Notes: generated from the letters alone by a model not told the origin. A stretch of 64,000 bases of DNA from an uncultured Amphritea sp. (GCF_937127095.1 NZ_CAKZLP010000056.1:1-64000), one strand, 5' to 3'; shown: positions 19,357 through 28,128, counted from the first letter of the stretch. Numbers and translations are program-made.

Positions 19357-19827
19357 ATGAAACATTTTGCAATGATACTCTGCCTGCTTTCTTCAACGCT
19401 GCTATCAGCTCAAACCAATGCGCGTGAAGTCACCTTTACGACTGAGCTGAAAAGCTATGGCGGTGATGGTGCCTATCTGGCGCTATATTTAACCAACGCA
19501 GAAGGACAGTACCAGAAAACATTATGGGTCGCTGGACAGAAATCTAAATATTACAAACACTTAAGTGGTTGGGCGCGAGGCAGCGGCCTGAAAACAAGTG
19601 AATATGATGGACTGAGTGGCGCGAGTGTTACCAGCGGTAAAACATTAAAGGTAACCCTTGATCTGGCTGATACTTACATCGATTCAGGGTTTCAGCTCAG
19701 AGTAGATTCAGCAGTCGAAGACATGCGAGACAATCGCAATGATGTAGTTGTGCCATTCACCAGCGAAGGTATCGATACACCTACCTCTGGTCGTGGTTAC
19801 GTCAAAGCCTTCACTTATTCATTTTAA
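19357..19827 (+). CDS. Exported DUF2271 domain protein
   Basis: A 156-residue protein with a signal peptide (cleavage near TNA-RE) followed by a beta-rich domain that resembles DUF2271: VTFTTELKSYGGDGAYLALYL, YKHLSGWARG, YDGLSGASVTSGKTLKV. DUF2271 genes commonly sit with PepSY, ApbE and DUF4198 genes in putative flavin or metal-linked redox clusters; no apbE is present here. It lies 19 bp after the PepSY gene with its own ribosome-binding site (CTGGAG) and just upstream of the reductase. Biochemical function is unknown. Confidence 0.78.
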   Translation: MKHFAMILCLLSSTLLSAQTNAREVTFTTELKSYGGDGAYLALYLTNAEGQYQKTLWVAGQKSKYYKHLSGWARGSGLKTSEYDGLSGASVTSGKTLKVTLDLADTYIDSGFQLRVDSAVEDMRDNRNDVVVPFTSEGIDTPTSGRGYVKAFTYSF

Positions 19828-19846
19828 ACCACGGATCGGGGCCCCC

Positions 19847-22060
19847 ATGCTGCGTAAATTTCATTCTTTGTTTGGTCTGACGTCCACGTTGCTGGTGGTG
19901 CTTCTATCCATTACAGGTGCAGTTCTATCGATCAATCCGTTTCTGGAACGCTCGCAAGCCAAGGTAGCAGGCACATCATCCATAAGTGTTGCCGAGCTAA
20001 CTGGAAAAATAGCGTCTCGCTACCCTGGCGCAGAGCAAATACAACGAAACCCCTCAGGAAGCATTATCGTCTACTTTACTGACGGCGATCAGACGGGAGC
20101 GGATCTGTTCAATCCAATAGCGGGTACAACCATTGGGGCTTATTCAACCTCACAATTTAGCGTCTGGGTAAAAAACCTGCATCGGTCATACTTCCTTGAT
20201 ACGCCCGGCCGGGCCGGGGCAGGCATTGCCGCTTTTCTCATGCTCGTACTCACGATTTCAGGCGCCTTCATGCTGGCCAATCGACTGGGCGGCTGGCGAC
20301 AAATTTTTCGACCGATTCAAGGCCCCACTCAACAGCGCTTGCACTCTCAAGTGGGCCGTTGGGTCCTGCTTGGGCTGATTTTATCCGCCTCCACCGGCCT
20401 CTACATGTCCGCCGTGACATTTGGTTTCATCCCTGAATATCAATCCGCTGAACCCGCTTTTCCGGAAAATACAAATGGAGGTAAACCTGCATCAATTGAG
20501 ACACTGTCAGCGTTACAAGCGATCCCTATTACTGAGCTTAGAGAGCTGATTTATCCGTACCCAGGAGACCCGAGCGCTTTTTATTCAATCACAACCGATC
20601 AAGGCAGCGGTTTTATTGATCAGTCAACAGGTCAATTACTATCCTACCAACCTTACAGTAGCAGTCAGAAACTCTATGAACTCATCTACATGCTGCACAC
20701 TGGCGAAGGACTATGGTGGCTCGGGTTACTCCTAGGCCTGAGCTCACTCAGTGTGCCACTGATAGCATGGAGTGGCATCCAGATTTGGTGGCGACGAAAG
20801 CAGTCAGCCATCACTATCAACAATAATAGCGCCCCCCGCCTCGCTGATACGGTGATAATGGTTGGCAGTGAGAGCAATAGCACATGGGGGTTTGCCAAAA
20901 CGCTTCATGAGGCACTTACCTCAGCCGGATATCGTGTAAACACCACATCAATGAACAGCTTCGCAACTCATTACCCAGAGGCGAAACACTTGTTTATTCT
21001 GACCTCCACATATGGCGATGGCGATGCACCAGCCTCGGCCAGCCGGTTCCTGGCTAACCTTGAGAAGCTGCCCAAGCTCCCCGTTGCCGTTCTGGGTTTC
21101 GGAGATCGACAATTTCCTGAGTTCTGCCGGTTCGCAAAAGACGTTGAGGCCGCACTGAGCGCCAGAGGTTGGCCGCAATTACTGCCGCTCGATACAATCA
21201 ACCGCCAGTCGCCGCAGGAGTTTTCCCGTTGGGGGGAGGCTGTCAGCTCGGTGATCAATACCGAGTTAACACTGACCCATACCCCAACTCACCCAGCCAC
21301 AACTACTTTGGCACTTATCGAACGGGTAGATTATGGTGTAGAGGTAGAGGCTCCGACTTCCGTGATGCGTTTCAACGCCCCTCAATCAAACAGGGAAGGC
21401 CTCCTTAGCCACTTTAATCGGCATAACGGCTTACCACGTTTCGAGGCCGGCGACCTGGTCGGAGTTCTTGCATCAGGCAGCAGCGCACCGCGATTCTATT
21501 CGCTGGCCTCTGCGTCAAAGGATGACATGTTAGAGATTTGCGTGCGCCATCATCCCAACGGGCTTTGCTCGAGTTTCCTCCATGCACTATCTGCCGGTGA
21601 CACCATCGAGGCCTTCATTCAGCCCAACCCGAGCTTTCGCCCCGCCTCGGGGAAAGCACCGATAGTGCTAATCGGTGCCGGTACAGGTATTGGCCCGCTG
21701 ATCGGCTTTATTCGCCACAACAAAGCACATCGTCCCATACATCTCTATTGGGGTGGTCGTTGTCCACAGTCAGATTTCCTCTATGAGCCAGAACTGAAAA
21801 GCTATCTTGCTGATAAACGACTAACAAAGCTAAACGCTGTTTTTTCCAGAGTCGGCGAACGTTCCTACGTGCAGAACAAGATCGCGGAAGATGGTAAAGA
21901 ACTACGTCAATTGATTGAGGAGGATGCACAGATACTGGTTTGCGGTGGGAGAAACATGGCGAACAGTGTTAGCGCAGCGTTCACCGAAATCATCGCCCCG
22001 CTCGATTTGGACATTGCCACGCTTAAGACTCAAGGACGCTACCGTGAAGATGTGTATTAG
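19847..22060 (+). CDS. PepSY-TM / flavodoxin / FNR fusion, probable transmembrane flavoreductase
   Basis: A 737-residue fusion with three parts. Residues 1 to about 340 form a PepSY_TM module with four helices and a periplasmic PepSY region. Conserved His in KFHSLFG, KNLHRSYF, RLHSQVGRW and MLHTGEGLW could ligate haem. Next comes a flavodoxin domain (MVGSESNSTWGFAK, LTSTYGDGDAP), then an FNR-type FAD/NADPH reductase (RFYSLAS, IGAGTGIGPLIGF, YWGGRCPQSDF) ending GRYREDVY as in sulfite reductase alpha. It could carry electrons from NADPH across the membrane, as the PepSY_TM protein FoxB does for ferrisiderophores. The start is at the ATG at 19847. The substrate is unknown. Confidence 0.87.
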   Translation: MLRKFHSLFGLTSTLLVVLLSITGAVLSINPFLERSQAKVAGTSSISVAELTGKIASRYPGAEQIQRNPSGSIIVYFTDGDQTGADLFNPIAGTTIGAYSTSQFSVWVKNLHRSYFLDTPGRAGAGIAAFLMLVLTISGAFMLANRLGGWRQIFRPIQGPTQQRLHSQVGRWVLLGLILSASTGLYMSAVTFGFIPEYQSAEPAFPENTNGGKPASIETLSALQAIPITELRELIYPYPGDPSAFYSITTDQGSGFIDQSTGQLLSYQPYSSSQKLYELIYMLHTGEGLWWLGLLLGLSSLSVPLIAWSGIQIWWRRKQSAITINNNSAPRLADTVIMVGSESNSTWGFAKTLHEALTSAGYRVNTTSMNSFATHYPEAKHLFILTSTYGDGDAPASASRFLANLEKLPKLPVAVLGFGDRQFPEFCRFAKDVEAALSARGWPQLLPLDTINRQSPQEFSRWGEAVSSVINTELTLTHTPTHPATTTLALIERVDYGVEVEAPTSVMRFNAPQSNREGLLSHFNRHNGLPRFEAGDLVGVLASGSSAPRFYSLASASKDDMLEICVRHHPNGLCSSFLHALSAGDTIEAFIQPNPSFRPASGKAPIVLIGAGTGIGPLIGFIRHNKAHRPIHLYWGGRCPQSDFLYEPELKSYLADKRLTKLNAVFSRVGERSYVQNKIAEDGKELRQLIEEDAQILVCGGRNMANSVSAAFTEIIAPLDLDIATLKTQGRYREDVY

Positions 22061-22119
22061 CAATAAGCACGGCATATAGAACATAGTCATGCGCGTATTG
22101 CATTGGCGTCCGTGTTTCA

Positions 22120-22305
22120 TTATGTAATTGCACCCGCCAATATTCGAGGATCCGCAGCGCCCATCGGCGAGTTGAGGAAATCTCGTATGCTGGCGGCGAT
22201 CGTTAATGTCACCCTCCAACAAGCGATACTCAATCAACTAATGTACTAACGACTGATCATCGGCACACAACAACCGGAAATGTTCAGATATCCGTATACC
22301 CTCGT
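22120..22305 (-). pseudogene. Decayed AraC-family regulator fragment
   Basis: On the minus strand three pieces of an AraC sensing domain survive in shifting frames. EYRLLEGDINDRRQ (22190-22231) matches EYRLLDGDIKDRRQ of the intact regulator at 15348. DFLNSPMGAADPRILAGA (22123-22177) matches CLDSPMPDADPILHGI. SEHFRLLCADDQSLVH upstream of an in-frame stop fits the preceding strand. About 80 residues between the first two pieces are deleted. No start or helix-turn-helix remains. The DNA identity over the best block is high, so it is a relic of a paralogue or of the same regulator lineage. Confidence 0.65.
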
Positions 22306-22335
22306 ATCAGCTACCCTATAGAAAGAAGTATTTAT

Positions 22336-22360
22336 GGTCATGGTATTGCAGTCATTGACC
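22336..22360. repeat. Right copy of 25-bp imperfect direct repeat
   Basis: It matches 12036-12060 at 23 of 25 positions. On the minus strand it still reads ATGACC at the place of the polA start, and the next bases (ATAAATACTTCTTTCTAT) loosely follow the polA codons, as though a displaced, non-functional 5' end of polA had been left here beside the DUF2782 promoter. Confidence 0.6.
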
Positions 22361-22458
22361 ATCAGGAGATATTGTTATCGGGTTTGGTGCCCGGATGAGT
22401 CATCATTGTAAATTCGCTGCCTGACTCAGATGGAACGGTCTCAATTCACGGAGTGATT

Positions 22459-22764
22459 ATGAAAAGAAGAATGGTTATGAAAAAAATAGTGCTTCTCTTT
22501 ACCCTATTGTGTTCGATATCTTTCGCCCCTTTAGTAGCAGCAGATGTATTACCTGAATTTGATGACAACGAGCCGGTAGTCACCATCCGTCACGGCGAGA
22601 AAGCGACTTACTTTGAGTATCGGGTTAACGGCAAGCTGAAAGAGATTAAAGTCGAGCCCGTCGTTGGCAAAACCTATTATCTGCGGCCCACCGAAGATGG
22701 CGAGTTTCAGAAGTTTGAAGACTCAACCCTGATGTTGCCCAAGTGGATTTTGTTCAGCTGGTAA
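22459..22764 (+). CDS. DUF2782 domain periplasmic protein
   Basis: A 101-residue exported protein with a signal peptide (MVMKKIVLLFTLLCSISF...) and a short DUF2782 domain: EPVVTIRHGEKATYFEYRVNG, LKEIKVEPVVGKTYYL and the terminal MLPKWILFSW. The ATG at 22459 follows GGAG by 5 bp; a GTG at 22453 is less likely. In Pseudomonas the same gene lies between polA and thrB. Function is unknown. The 398-bp region upstream (22061-22458) holds the AraC relic, the right direct repeat and presumably this gene's promoter. Confidence 0.88.
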   Translation: MKRRMVMKKIVLLFTLLCSISFAPLVAADVLPEFDDNEPVVTIRHGEKATYFEYRVNGKLKEIKVEPVVGKTYYLRPTEDGEFQKFEDSTLMLPKWILFSW

Positions 22765-22780
22765 TTAATAAGCGGTATTT

Positions 22781-23734
22781 ATGGCAGTATATACAGAGGT
22801 AAGCCAGTCAGATCTTGAAAACCTGCTGCAGGATTTTCAACTGGGTCAGCTGATCAGCTTTAAAGGTATCGATGGCGGTATCGAAAACACCAACTACTTC
22901 GTTACGCTCTGCGGCGAAGATCAGCAGGAGAGTGAGTATGTGCTCACTCTGTTTGAAGACCTTAGCCTGGATGAGATGCCCTACTTTGTAGAGCTGACGA
23001 CCTGGTTGGCTGGTCGGGACTGTCCCGTGCCTTTTCCATTCAAAGACAGCAACGGCATCGGGCTGAAAACGATGCATAACCGCCCTGCACTGCTTCAGCC
23101 ACGCCTGCCCGGTAATCATATTGAAGCACTAACAGCGGAACACTGCCGGCAGATCGGCGCAGCCCTGGGCCAGTTTCATCAGGCCGGTCGTGATTTCTAC
23201 CTGCAGCGTCAGGCCCATCGCGGAGTCTTCTGGTGGCGTCGGGAATCGCAGCAGATTGCCAGCAAACTCAGTGCTGAAGATGCACAACTGTTGCGCACTG
23301 AAGTAAGAATGTTTGAACAACTGAGGGAACAACCCTGGAACCTGCCCCAGGGCGCGATTCATGGGGATCTGTTCCATGATAACGCGCTATTTCAGGGAGA
23401 TAAGCTGAGCGCGATTCTGGATATCTACAACGCCTGCACCGGCTACCTATTATATGACCTGGCCATTGTCGCCAATGACTGGTGCGTTAATCCGGATGGC
23501 TCGATTGACCCGCAACGGGAACTGGCTCTACTGACCGCCTACGGAGAAGTCAGGCCCTTCGAAGAGAACGAATACCTCGCCTGGCCCCAGCTGGTAAAAA
23601 CCGCCGCGATGCGTTTCTGGCTATCACGACTGATCCCGGCACTGGACCCCAACTCCACCCAAAAGATCAAAGACCCGGAAGAGTTCCGCCGGATACTGCT
23701 ACAGCGGATAGCGACACCCGCTGCGTTGCCATAG
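22781..23734 (+). CDS. thrB: Homoserine kinase (ThrB, aminoglycoside-phosphotransferase type)
   Basis: ThrB phosphorylates homoserine in threonine synthesis. This is the APH-fold form found in Pseudomonas and many alphaproteobacteria, not the GHMP kinase of E. coli. The N-terminus GIDGGIENTNYFV, the catalytic loop AIHGDLFHDNALF and the DIYNACTG metal motif are visible. Length is 317 residues, as expected. It is 16 bp downstream of the DUF2782 gene. A heptamer tandem array begins three bases after its stop codon. Confidence 0.94.
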   Translation: MAVYTEVSQSDLENLLQDFQLGQLISFKGIDGGIENTNYFVTLCGEDQQESEYVLTLFEDLSLDEMPYFVELTTWLAGRDCPVPFPFKDSNGIGLKTMHNRPALLQPRLPGNHIEALTAEHCRQIGAALGQFHQAGRDFYLQRQAHRGVFWWRRESQQIASKLSAEDAQLLRTEVRMFEQLREQPWNLPQGAIHGDLFHDNALFQGDKLSAILDIYNACTGYLLYDLAIVANDWCVNPDGSIDPQRELALLTAYGEVRPFEENEYLAWPQLVKTAAMRFWLSRLIPALDPNSTQKIKDPEEFRRILLQRIATPAALP

Positions 23735-23736
23735 TC

Positions 23737-23814
<78 letters not shown>

Positions 23815-24002
23815 CAGGATTTTCTGAATATCTCATGCGGAGCGTCAACTTTTCCCTTTTAAAGCTCCACTATTTTCAGCCCTTTGATATTCCAGATAAG
23901 AAGGCTTTTCCTAACCACTATCAAGTCACATTTTTAGTGACACCTAGCGACTAACGACTGCTCTTACCCGCTTTGCATCTGGCCTCCAGCCGCCCCGGCG
24001 GC

Positions 24003-24030
24003 TATAATCCCCTACTGAATATTTATACAG
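24003..24030 (+). promoter_or_regulatory. uvrD promoter -10 and LexA (SOS) box
   Basis: CTGAATATTTATACAG (24015-24030) has the CTG-N10-CAG layout and AT-rich core of the gammaproteobacterial LexA box. It lies directly after a TATAAT -10 hexamer (24003-24008), so LexA would cover the transcription start. uvrD is a classic SOS gene, which supports the call. Confidence 0.75.
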
Positions 24031-24047
24031 CTATCTGAAGAAGCCCT

Positions 24048-26264
24048 ATGGACGTATCTCATCTCCTTGATTCACTCAATGAAGCCCAGCGCGAAGCGGT
24101 CTCTGCGCCGGTTTGTAATATGCTGGTGCTGGCCGGTGCCGGTTCCGGCAAGACCCGGGTGTTGGTGCACCGGATCGCCTGGCTGGTACAGACCGAGGGG
24201 CTCTCGCCCTACTCGATTATGGCAGTTACCTTTACCAATAAAGCGGCCAAAGAGATGCGCGGGCGAATTCAGGAGCTGATGGGACTGAACCCCAGCGGCA
24301 TGTGGGTAGGGACATTCCACGGTCTGGCACATCGCATTCTGCGGGCTCACTGGCGTGATGCCGGGTTGATGGAAAACTTTCAGATTATGGATTCCGATGA
24401 CCAGCTACGGCTGATCAAGCGGCTGGCAAAAGAGATGAACCTCGATGATAGCCGCTGGCCTGCCCGGCAGTTCCAGTGGTATATCAATGCACAAAAAGAT
24501 GAAGGCCTGCGGGCCCGTCATATCGACCCCGGCGGAGACCCTCATACAAAAGTGATGGTGAATGTTTACTCCGCCTATGAGGACGCCTGTGATCGCGGTG
24601 GCATGGTCGATTTTGGCGAGTTGCTGCTACGCTGTCTGGAGCTATTGCGTGATCATAACCCGGCGTTGCTGGAGCACTATCAGGATCGTTTCCGTTATAT
24701 TCTGGTGGACGAGTTTCAGGATACCAACTCGATCCAGTACGCCTGGCTGAAGATGCTCTGCCAACCGCTCGATCCACGCAAACCGAAACCGGAAAAGCTG
24801 ATGGCGGTGGGTGATGATGACCAGTCAATCTACGGCTGGCGCGGCGCCAAGATCGAAAATATTCAGCGTTTCAATCAGGACTTCAAAGACACCATGGTGG
24901 TCAAGCTGGAGCAGAACTACCGCTCCACCAATACCATTTTGCAGGCCGCCAACGATGTCATCCGCAACAACCAGGGCCGCTTAGGCAAAGAGCTGCACAC
25001 CGATCAGGCCGACGGCGAACAGATCTCCCTCTATGCCGCCTTCAATGAGCAGGACGAGTCCCGCTTTATTGTTGATCAGATTGGCAGCTGGGTGCGACAG
25101 GGCAACCTGCGCAGCGAAAGCGCCATTCTGTATCGTTCCAACGCCCAGTCCCGGGTATTGGAGGAAGCACTGATCCGCGCAGGAATGCCCTATCGGATCT
25201 ACGGCGGACAACGCTTCTATGATCGACTGGAGATTAAAAACGCCCTCGCCTACCTGCGTCTGGTGAGCAATCGCGATGATGATACGGCGATGGAACGGGT
25301 TATCAATGTGCCCACCCGCGGTATCGGCGGCAAGACCATTGAAGAGATACGTCTGCACGCCCGTACTGAGGGCGTGTCCATGTGGCGCGCCTCGAACGAG
25401 GTGATCGAACTCAATAAGCTCAGTGCCCGTGCGGCGAATGCCCTGCAGGCCTTTATCGATCTGGTGAATCAGATCGCTCAGGAAACCGAGGGCACCGATC
25501 TGCACGAGCAGACCGAACACGCGATCAAAAAGTCCGGCCTGATCGACCACCACCTGAAAGAGAAAGGTGAGAAAGCCCAGGCACGGGTGGAAAACCTTGA
25601 GGAGCTGATCAGTGCCGCGCGTCAGTATCTGTCGACCTGGCAGCCGGACAAAGAGGGCAACGAGAACAGTACACCGCTGACCGCATTCCTCGACGATGCT
25701 GCGCTGGATGCCGGAGAAGCCCAGGCGGAAGAGCATCAGGACTCAGTGCAACTGATGACCCTGCACTCAGCCAAAGGGCTGGAGTTTCCACTGGTGTTCC
25801 TCGCCGGAATGGAGGAGGGCTTGTTCCCCCATAAGATGTCGATTGAGGAACCCGGTCGCCTCGAAGAGGAGCGACGGCTGTGTTACGTGGGCATCACCCG
25901 CGCCATGCAGAAACTGTTTATCACCTATGCCGAATCCCGTCGTCTGCACGGCAATGAAACTTTTAACCGTCCCTCCCGCTTTATTCGTGAAATACCGGAC
26001 AACTGTCTGGAGGAGGTACGCCTCAACGCCAGTATCAGCCGACCGGTCACCGCCCGACAGCCACAACGCTCATCGATGTTTGATCACGCCGAAGTGCCGG
26101 ACACACAGATCATTCTGGGGCAACGGGTGTCACACGCCATTTTCGGCGACGGTATTGTGGTGAACTATGAAGGGTCAGGCCCTAAAGCAAGGGTGCAGGT
26201 TAATTTCGATGCGGAAGGCAGTAAGTGGCTGGTGGTTGGCTATGCCAATCTACAACCACTCTGA
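24048..26264 (+). CDS. uvrD: DNA helicase II (UvrD)
   Basis: UvrD is a superfamily 1A 3'-5' helicase acting in nucleotide excision repair, mismatch repair and removal of RecA filaments. The 738-residue protein has the Walker A motif AGAGSGKTR (29-37), motif Ia VTFTNKAAKEM, the DEFQDTN box II near residue 222, DDDQSIYGWRGA (III), LEQNYRS (IV), VQLMTLHSAKGLEF (V) and RRLCYVGITRA (VI). The C-terminus ends in a Tudor-like segment (GQRVSHAIFGDGIVV). Length and motifs fit UvrD better than Rep. A LexA box lies in its promoter. Confidence 0.96.
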   Translation: MDVSHLLDSLNEAQREAVSAPVCNMLVLAGAGSGKTRVLVHRIAWLVQTEGLSPYSIMAVTFTNKAAKEMRGRIQELMGLNPSGMWVGTFHGLAHRILRAHWRDAGLMENFQIMDSDDQLRLIKRLAKEMNLDDSRWPARQFQWYINAQKDEGLRARHIDPGGDPHTKVMVNVYSAYEDACDRGGMVDFGELLLRCLELLRDHNPALLEHYQDRFRYILVDEFQDTNSIQYAWLKMLCQPLDPRKPKPEKLMAVGDDDQSIYGWRGAKIENIQRFNQDFKDTMVVKLEQNYRSTNTILQAANDVIRNNQGRLGKELHTDQADGEQISLYAAFNEQDESRFIVDQIGSWVRQGNLRSESAILYRSNAQSRVLEEALIRAGMPYRIYGGQRFYDRLEIKNALAYLRLVSNRDDDTAMERVINVPTRGIGGKTIEEIRLHARTEGVSMWRASNEVIELNKLSARAANALQAFIDLVNQIAQETEGTDLHEQTEHAIKKSGLIDHHLKEKGEKAQARVENLEELISAARQYLSTWQPDKEGNENSTPLTAFLDDAALDAGEAQAEEHQDSVQLMTLHSAKGLEFPLVFLAGMEEGLFPHKMSIEEPGRLEEERRLCYVGITRAMQKLFITYAESRRLHGNETFNRPSRFIREIPDNCLEEVRLNASISRPVTARQPQRSSMFDHAEVPDTQIILGQRVSHAIFGDGIVVNYEGSGPKARVQVNFDAEGSKWLVVGYANLQPL

Positions 26265-26368
26265 TCCGACAAAGCCGATCAACTAAGGCAGGTGATGTCT
26301 ACCTTTTTGCTGTTCTTCAGCCTGCTTTCGCCGCTAGAATGTTCTGAAACAGTCTGAGAGGAACCGGG

Positions 26369-27598
26369 ATGTTACACAGAATCTGGCTGGGGTTTTTCCT
26401 CTTCGCCTTTGCCGGCGGCCTGTATCAATGGCTGGCGCTGGACGATGCTGAGGTGTTTCAACGCATGGTGCAGTCAACCTTCGATATGTCGAAGCTCTCG
26501 GTTGAGCTGGCACTGGGGCTGATCGGCACACTGGCGTTCTGGCTGGGTATCATGAAACTCGCCGAAGCCGCCGGGCTGGTGGAAAAGCTGGCGAACGGTC
26601 TCAGCCCGTTGTTTACCCGGCTGATGCCAGAGGTGCCCAAAGGCCATCCAGCGATCGGTTCGATGACCATGAACCTGTCGGCCAATATGCTCGGGCTGGA
26701 CAACGCTGCTACACCGTTGGGGCTGAAAGCGATGCAGGATCTGCAGCGACTTAATCCGGATAAAGAACGCGCCACAGACGCCCAGATTCTGTTTCTGGTA
26801 CTGAATACCTCATCCGTTACCCTGTTCCCCATCACTGTCTTTCTCTACCGTGCCCAACAGGGCGCGCCGGATCCGACCTCGGTTTTTATTCCCATCCTGA
26901 TCGCCACCTGCTGCTCCACTCTGGCCGGCCTACTGGCGGTGGCTTGGGTACAGAAGATCCGTCTGTGGGAGCGGGTGACGCTGCTATACCTAGGCGGCTT
27001 TTTCGCCCTTTTGCTGGCCTTTATTGGCTATTTTGCCACCCTGACCGTTGACCAGTTACAGCAGCAATCATCACTGATTGGCAATTTGATGATTTTCAGC
27101 GCGATCATCTGTTTTCTTGGGGTCGCCCATCTGAAAGGGGTGAATATCTATGAAACCTTTGTCGAGGGCGCTAAAGAGGGCTTTTCCGTCGCTATCATGA
27201 TTATCCCCTATCTGCTGGCGATGCTGGTCGCTATTGGGGTATTCCGCGCCAGTGGCGTGATGGATGGCATGATCTGGCTGTTGCGCGAGGGGATTGCTCT
27301 GCTGGGTGTGGATACCCGTTTTGTTGATGCGCTGCCCACCGCGCTGATGAAACCCTTGAGTGGTTCCGGCGCCCGGGCGATGATGCTGGATGCCATCGCT
27401 ACCCATGGAGTGGATTCCTTTGCCGGACGGTTAGCCGCCATTATACAGGGATCAACTGAAACCACATTCTATGTGCTGGCGGTCTATTTCGGCTCGGTCG
27501 GCATTCGCCACACCCGCCATGCGCTGGCCTGCGGTCTGACCGCCGACCTGGCAGGCATTGTCAGTGCGATTGTGGTGGGATACTGGTTTTTCGGATAG
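26369..27598 (+). CDS. SpmA-SpmB fusion, nucleoside-recognition (Gate) domain membrane protein
   Basis: A 409-residue membrane protein in which two Gate domains, separate as SpmA and SpmB in Bacillus, are fused. The first half has MNLSANMLGLDNAATPLGLKAM, the SpmA signature; the second has MIIPYLLAMLVAIGVFRASG and MKPLSGSGARAMM followed by IQGSTETTFYVLAVYFG, the SpmB signature. About eight membrane segments are predicted. Fused forms are common in Gram-negative bacteria that do not sporulate; the transported substrate is not established. Starts at ATG after GAGAGGAACC. Confidence 0.88.
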   Translation: MLHRIWLGFFLFAFAGGLYQWLALDDAEVFQRMVQSTFDMSKLSVELALGLIGTLAFWLGIMKLAEAAGLVEKLANGLSPLFTRLMPEVPKGHPAIGSMTMNLSANMLGLDNAATPLGLKAMQDLQRLNPDKERATDAQILFLVLNTSSVTLFPITVFLYRAQQGAPDPTSVFIPILIATCCSTLAGLLAVAWVQKIRLWERVTLLYLGGFFALLLAFIGYFATLTVDQLQQQSSLIGNLMIFSAIICFLGVAHLKGVNIYETFVEGAKEGFSVAIMIIPYLLAMLVAIGVFRASGVMDGMIWLLREGIALLGVDTRFVDALPTALMKPLSGSGARAMMLDAIATHGVDSFAGRLAAIIQGSTETTFYVLAVYFGSVGIRHTRHALACGLTADLAGIVSAIVVGYWFFG

Positions 27599-27609
27599 AT
27601 AAGAAAGAA

Positions 27610-28008
27610 TTACTGGCCGAAATCCAGCGCGCGAATATGTCCATGACCATCAATAGCGACCTGAACACACTCGGTCTCTGACACTTTTCGCAGATCCCGC
27701 CCATCGGGACAGCACCCCCACACCTCAACATTGATGCGCAAAGAGCTGGTGCCCTGCTCTTTGATCCGGGTATAGAAACTCAGAATAGTGCCCTCAAGTA
27801 CCGGCGCCATAAAACTCATCGCACCAATTGATACTGTGGCAACCCGTCCCTCAGCCGCTTCCCCTGCACGAATTTCAGCAGCCAGAACCGCCTGGGATGC
27901 AACCCAACCACCGTACACATCGCCAAACATATTAGCGGCAGCCCCGGAAGCGGGACAGCGAAGGCTGAGTTCACCTTCGGGCTTTAACAGTGTTTTATCG
28001 GTGTTCAT
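27610..28008 (-). CDS. Hotdog-fold acyl-CoA thioesterase (YciA-like)
   Basis: A 132-residue single-hotdog thioesterase. NMFGDVYGGWVASQAVLAA is the catalytic helix, equivalent to the NxxGDIFGGW motif of YciA; the following VSIGAMSFMAPVLEGTILSFY and RIKEQGTSSLRINVEVWG strands complete the fold. YciA-type enzymes hydrolyse diverse short- and medium-chain acyl-CoAs in the cytosol. It is convergent with the SpmAB fusion with only 11 bp between, and divergent from pstS. The precise substrate is not predictable. Confidence 0.85.
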   Translation of the reverse strand: MNTDKTLLKPEGELSLRCPASGAAANMFGDVYGGWVASQAVLAAEIRAGEAAEGRVATVSIGAMSFMAPVLEGTILSFYTRIKEQGTSSLRINVEVWGCCPDGRDLRKVSETECVQVAIDGHGHIRALDFGQ

Positions 28009-28090
28009 ATGCGCTCGGTTCCCGCTTTGTATTTATATTGGCAGGACATATTTTACTATCAACTACCCGACCAAGGTCTAGCTAAAAACA

Positions 28091-28110
28091 GTGTAATCCG
28101 CCTATTACAC
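28091..28110. promoter_or_regulatory. Palindrome GTGTAAT-N6-ATTACAC upstream of pstS
   Basis: A 7-bp-arm inverted repeat sits 18 bp upstream of the pstS Pho box and 82 bp from the thioesterase start. No T run follows it on either strand, so it is more likely an operator than a terminator. The binding protein is unknown. Confidence 0.35.
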
Positions 28111-28128
28111 CAAAAAAAATGTTTCGCT

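Larger units (their letters stand above)
12061..22335. mobile_element. Putative inserted accessory segment between polA and DUF2782-thrB
   Basis: In pseudomonads polA is divergent from, and next to, a DUF2782 gene followed by thrB. Here about 10.3 kb separates them, bounded by the 25-bp direct repeats at 12036 and 22336. Cargo is an amine/glutamyl-type operon with its AraC regulator, a two-component system, a PepSY redox cluster and, at the right edge, a decayed AraC gene. No integrase or transposase gene remains, so the mechanism is unknown. An island is inferred from synteny and repeats; rearrangement by another route is possible. Confidence 0.5.

Noticed and set aside
21902..22237. 111-codon minus-strand frame as a gene
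   Set aside because: It overlaps the 3' end of the flavoreductase gene, and its only recognisable part is the AraC-like EYRLLEGDINDRRQ piece, which then shifts frame. It is treated as a pseudogene remnant.
12061..22335. Search for an integrase, transposase or tRNA gene in the inserted segment
   Set aside because: None was recognised, so the segment is described as putative and its mechanism left open.
24048..26264. Rep helicase instead of UvrD
   Set aside because: Length of 738, the extended C-terminus with a Tudor-like end and the LexA box favour UvrD.
28091..28110. Stem-loop as a terminator for the thioesterase or pstS region
   Set aside because: No T run follows the stem in either direction, and it lies upstream of both genes' starts.
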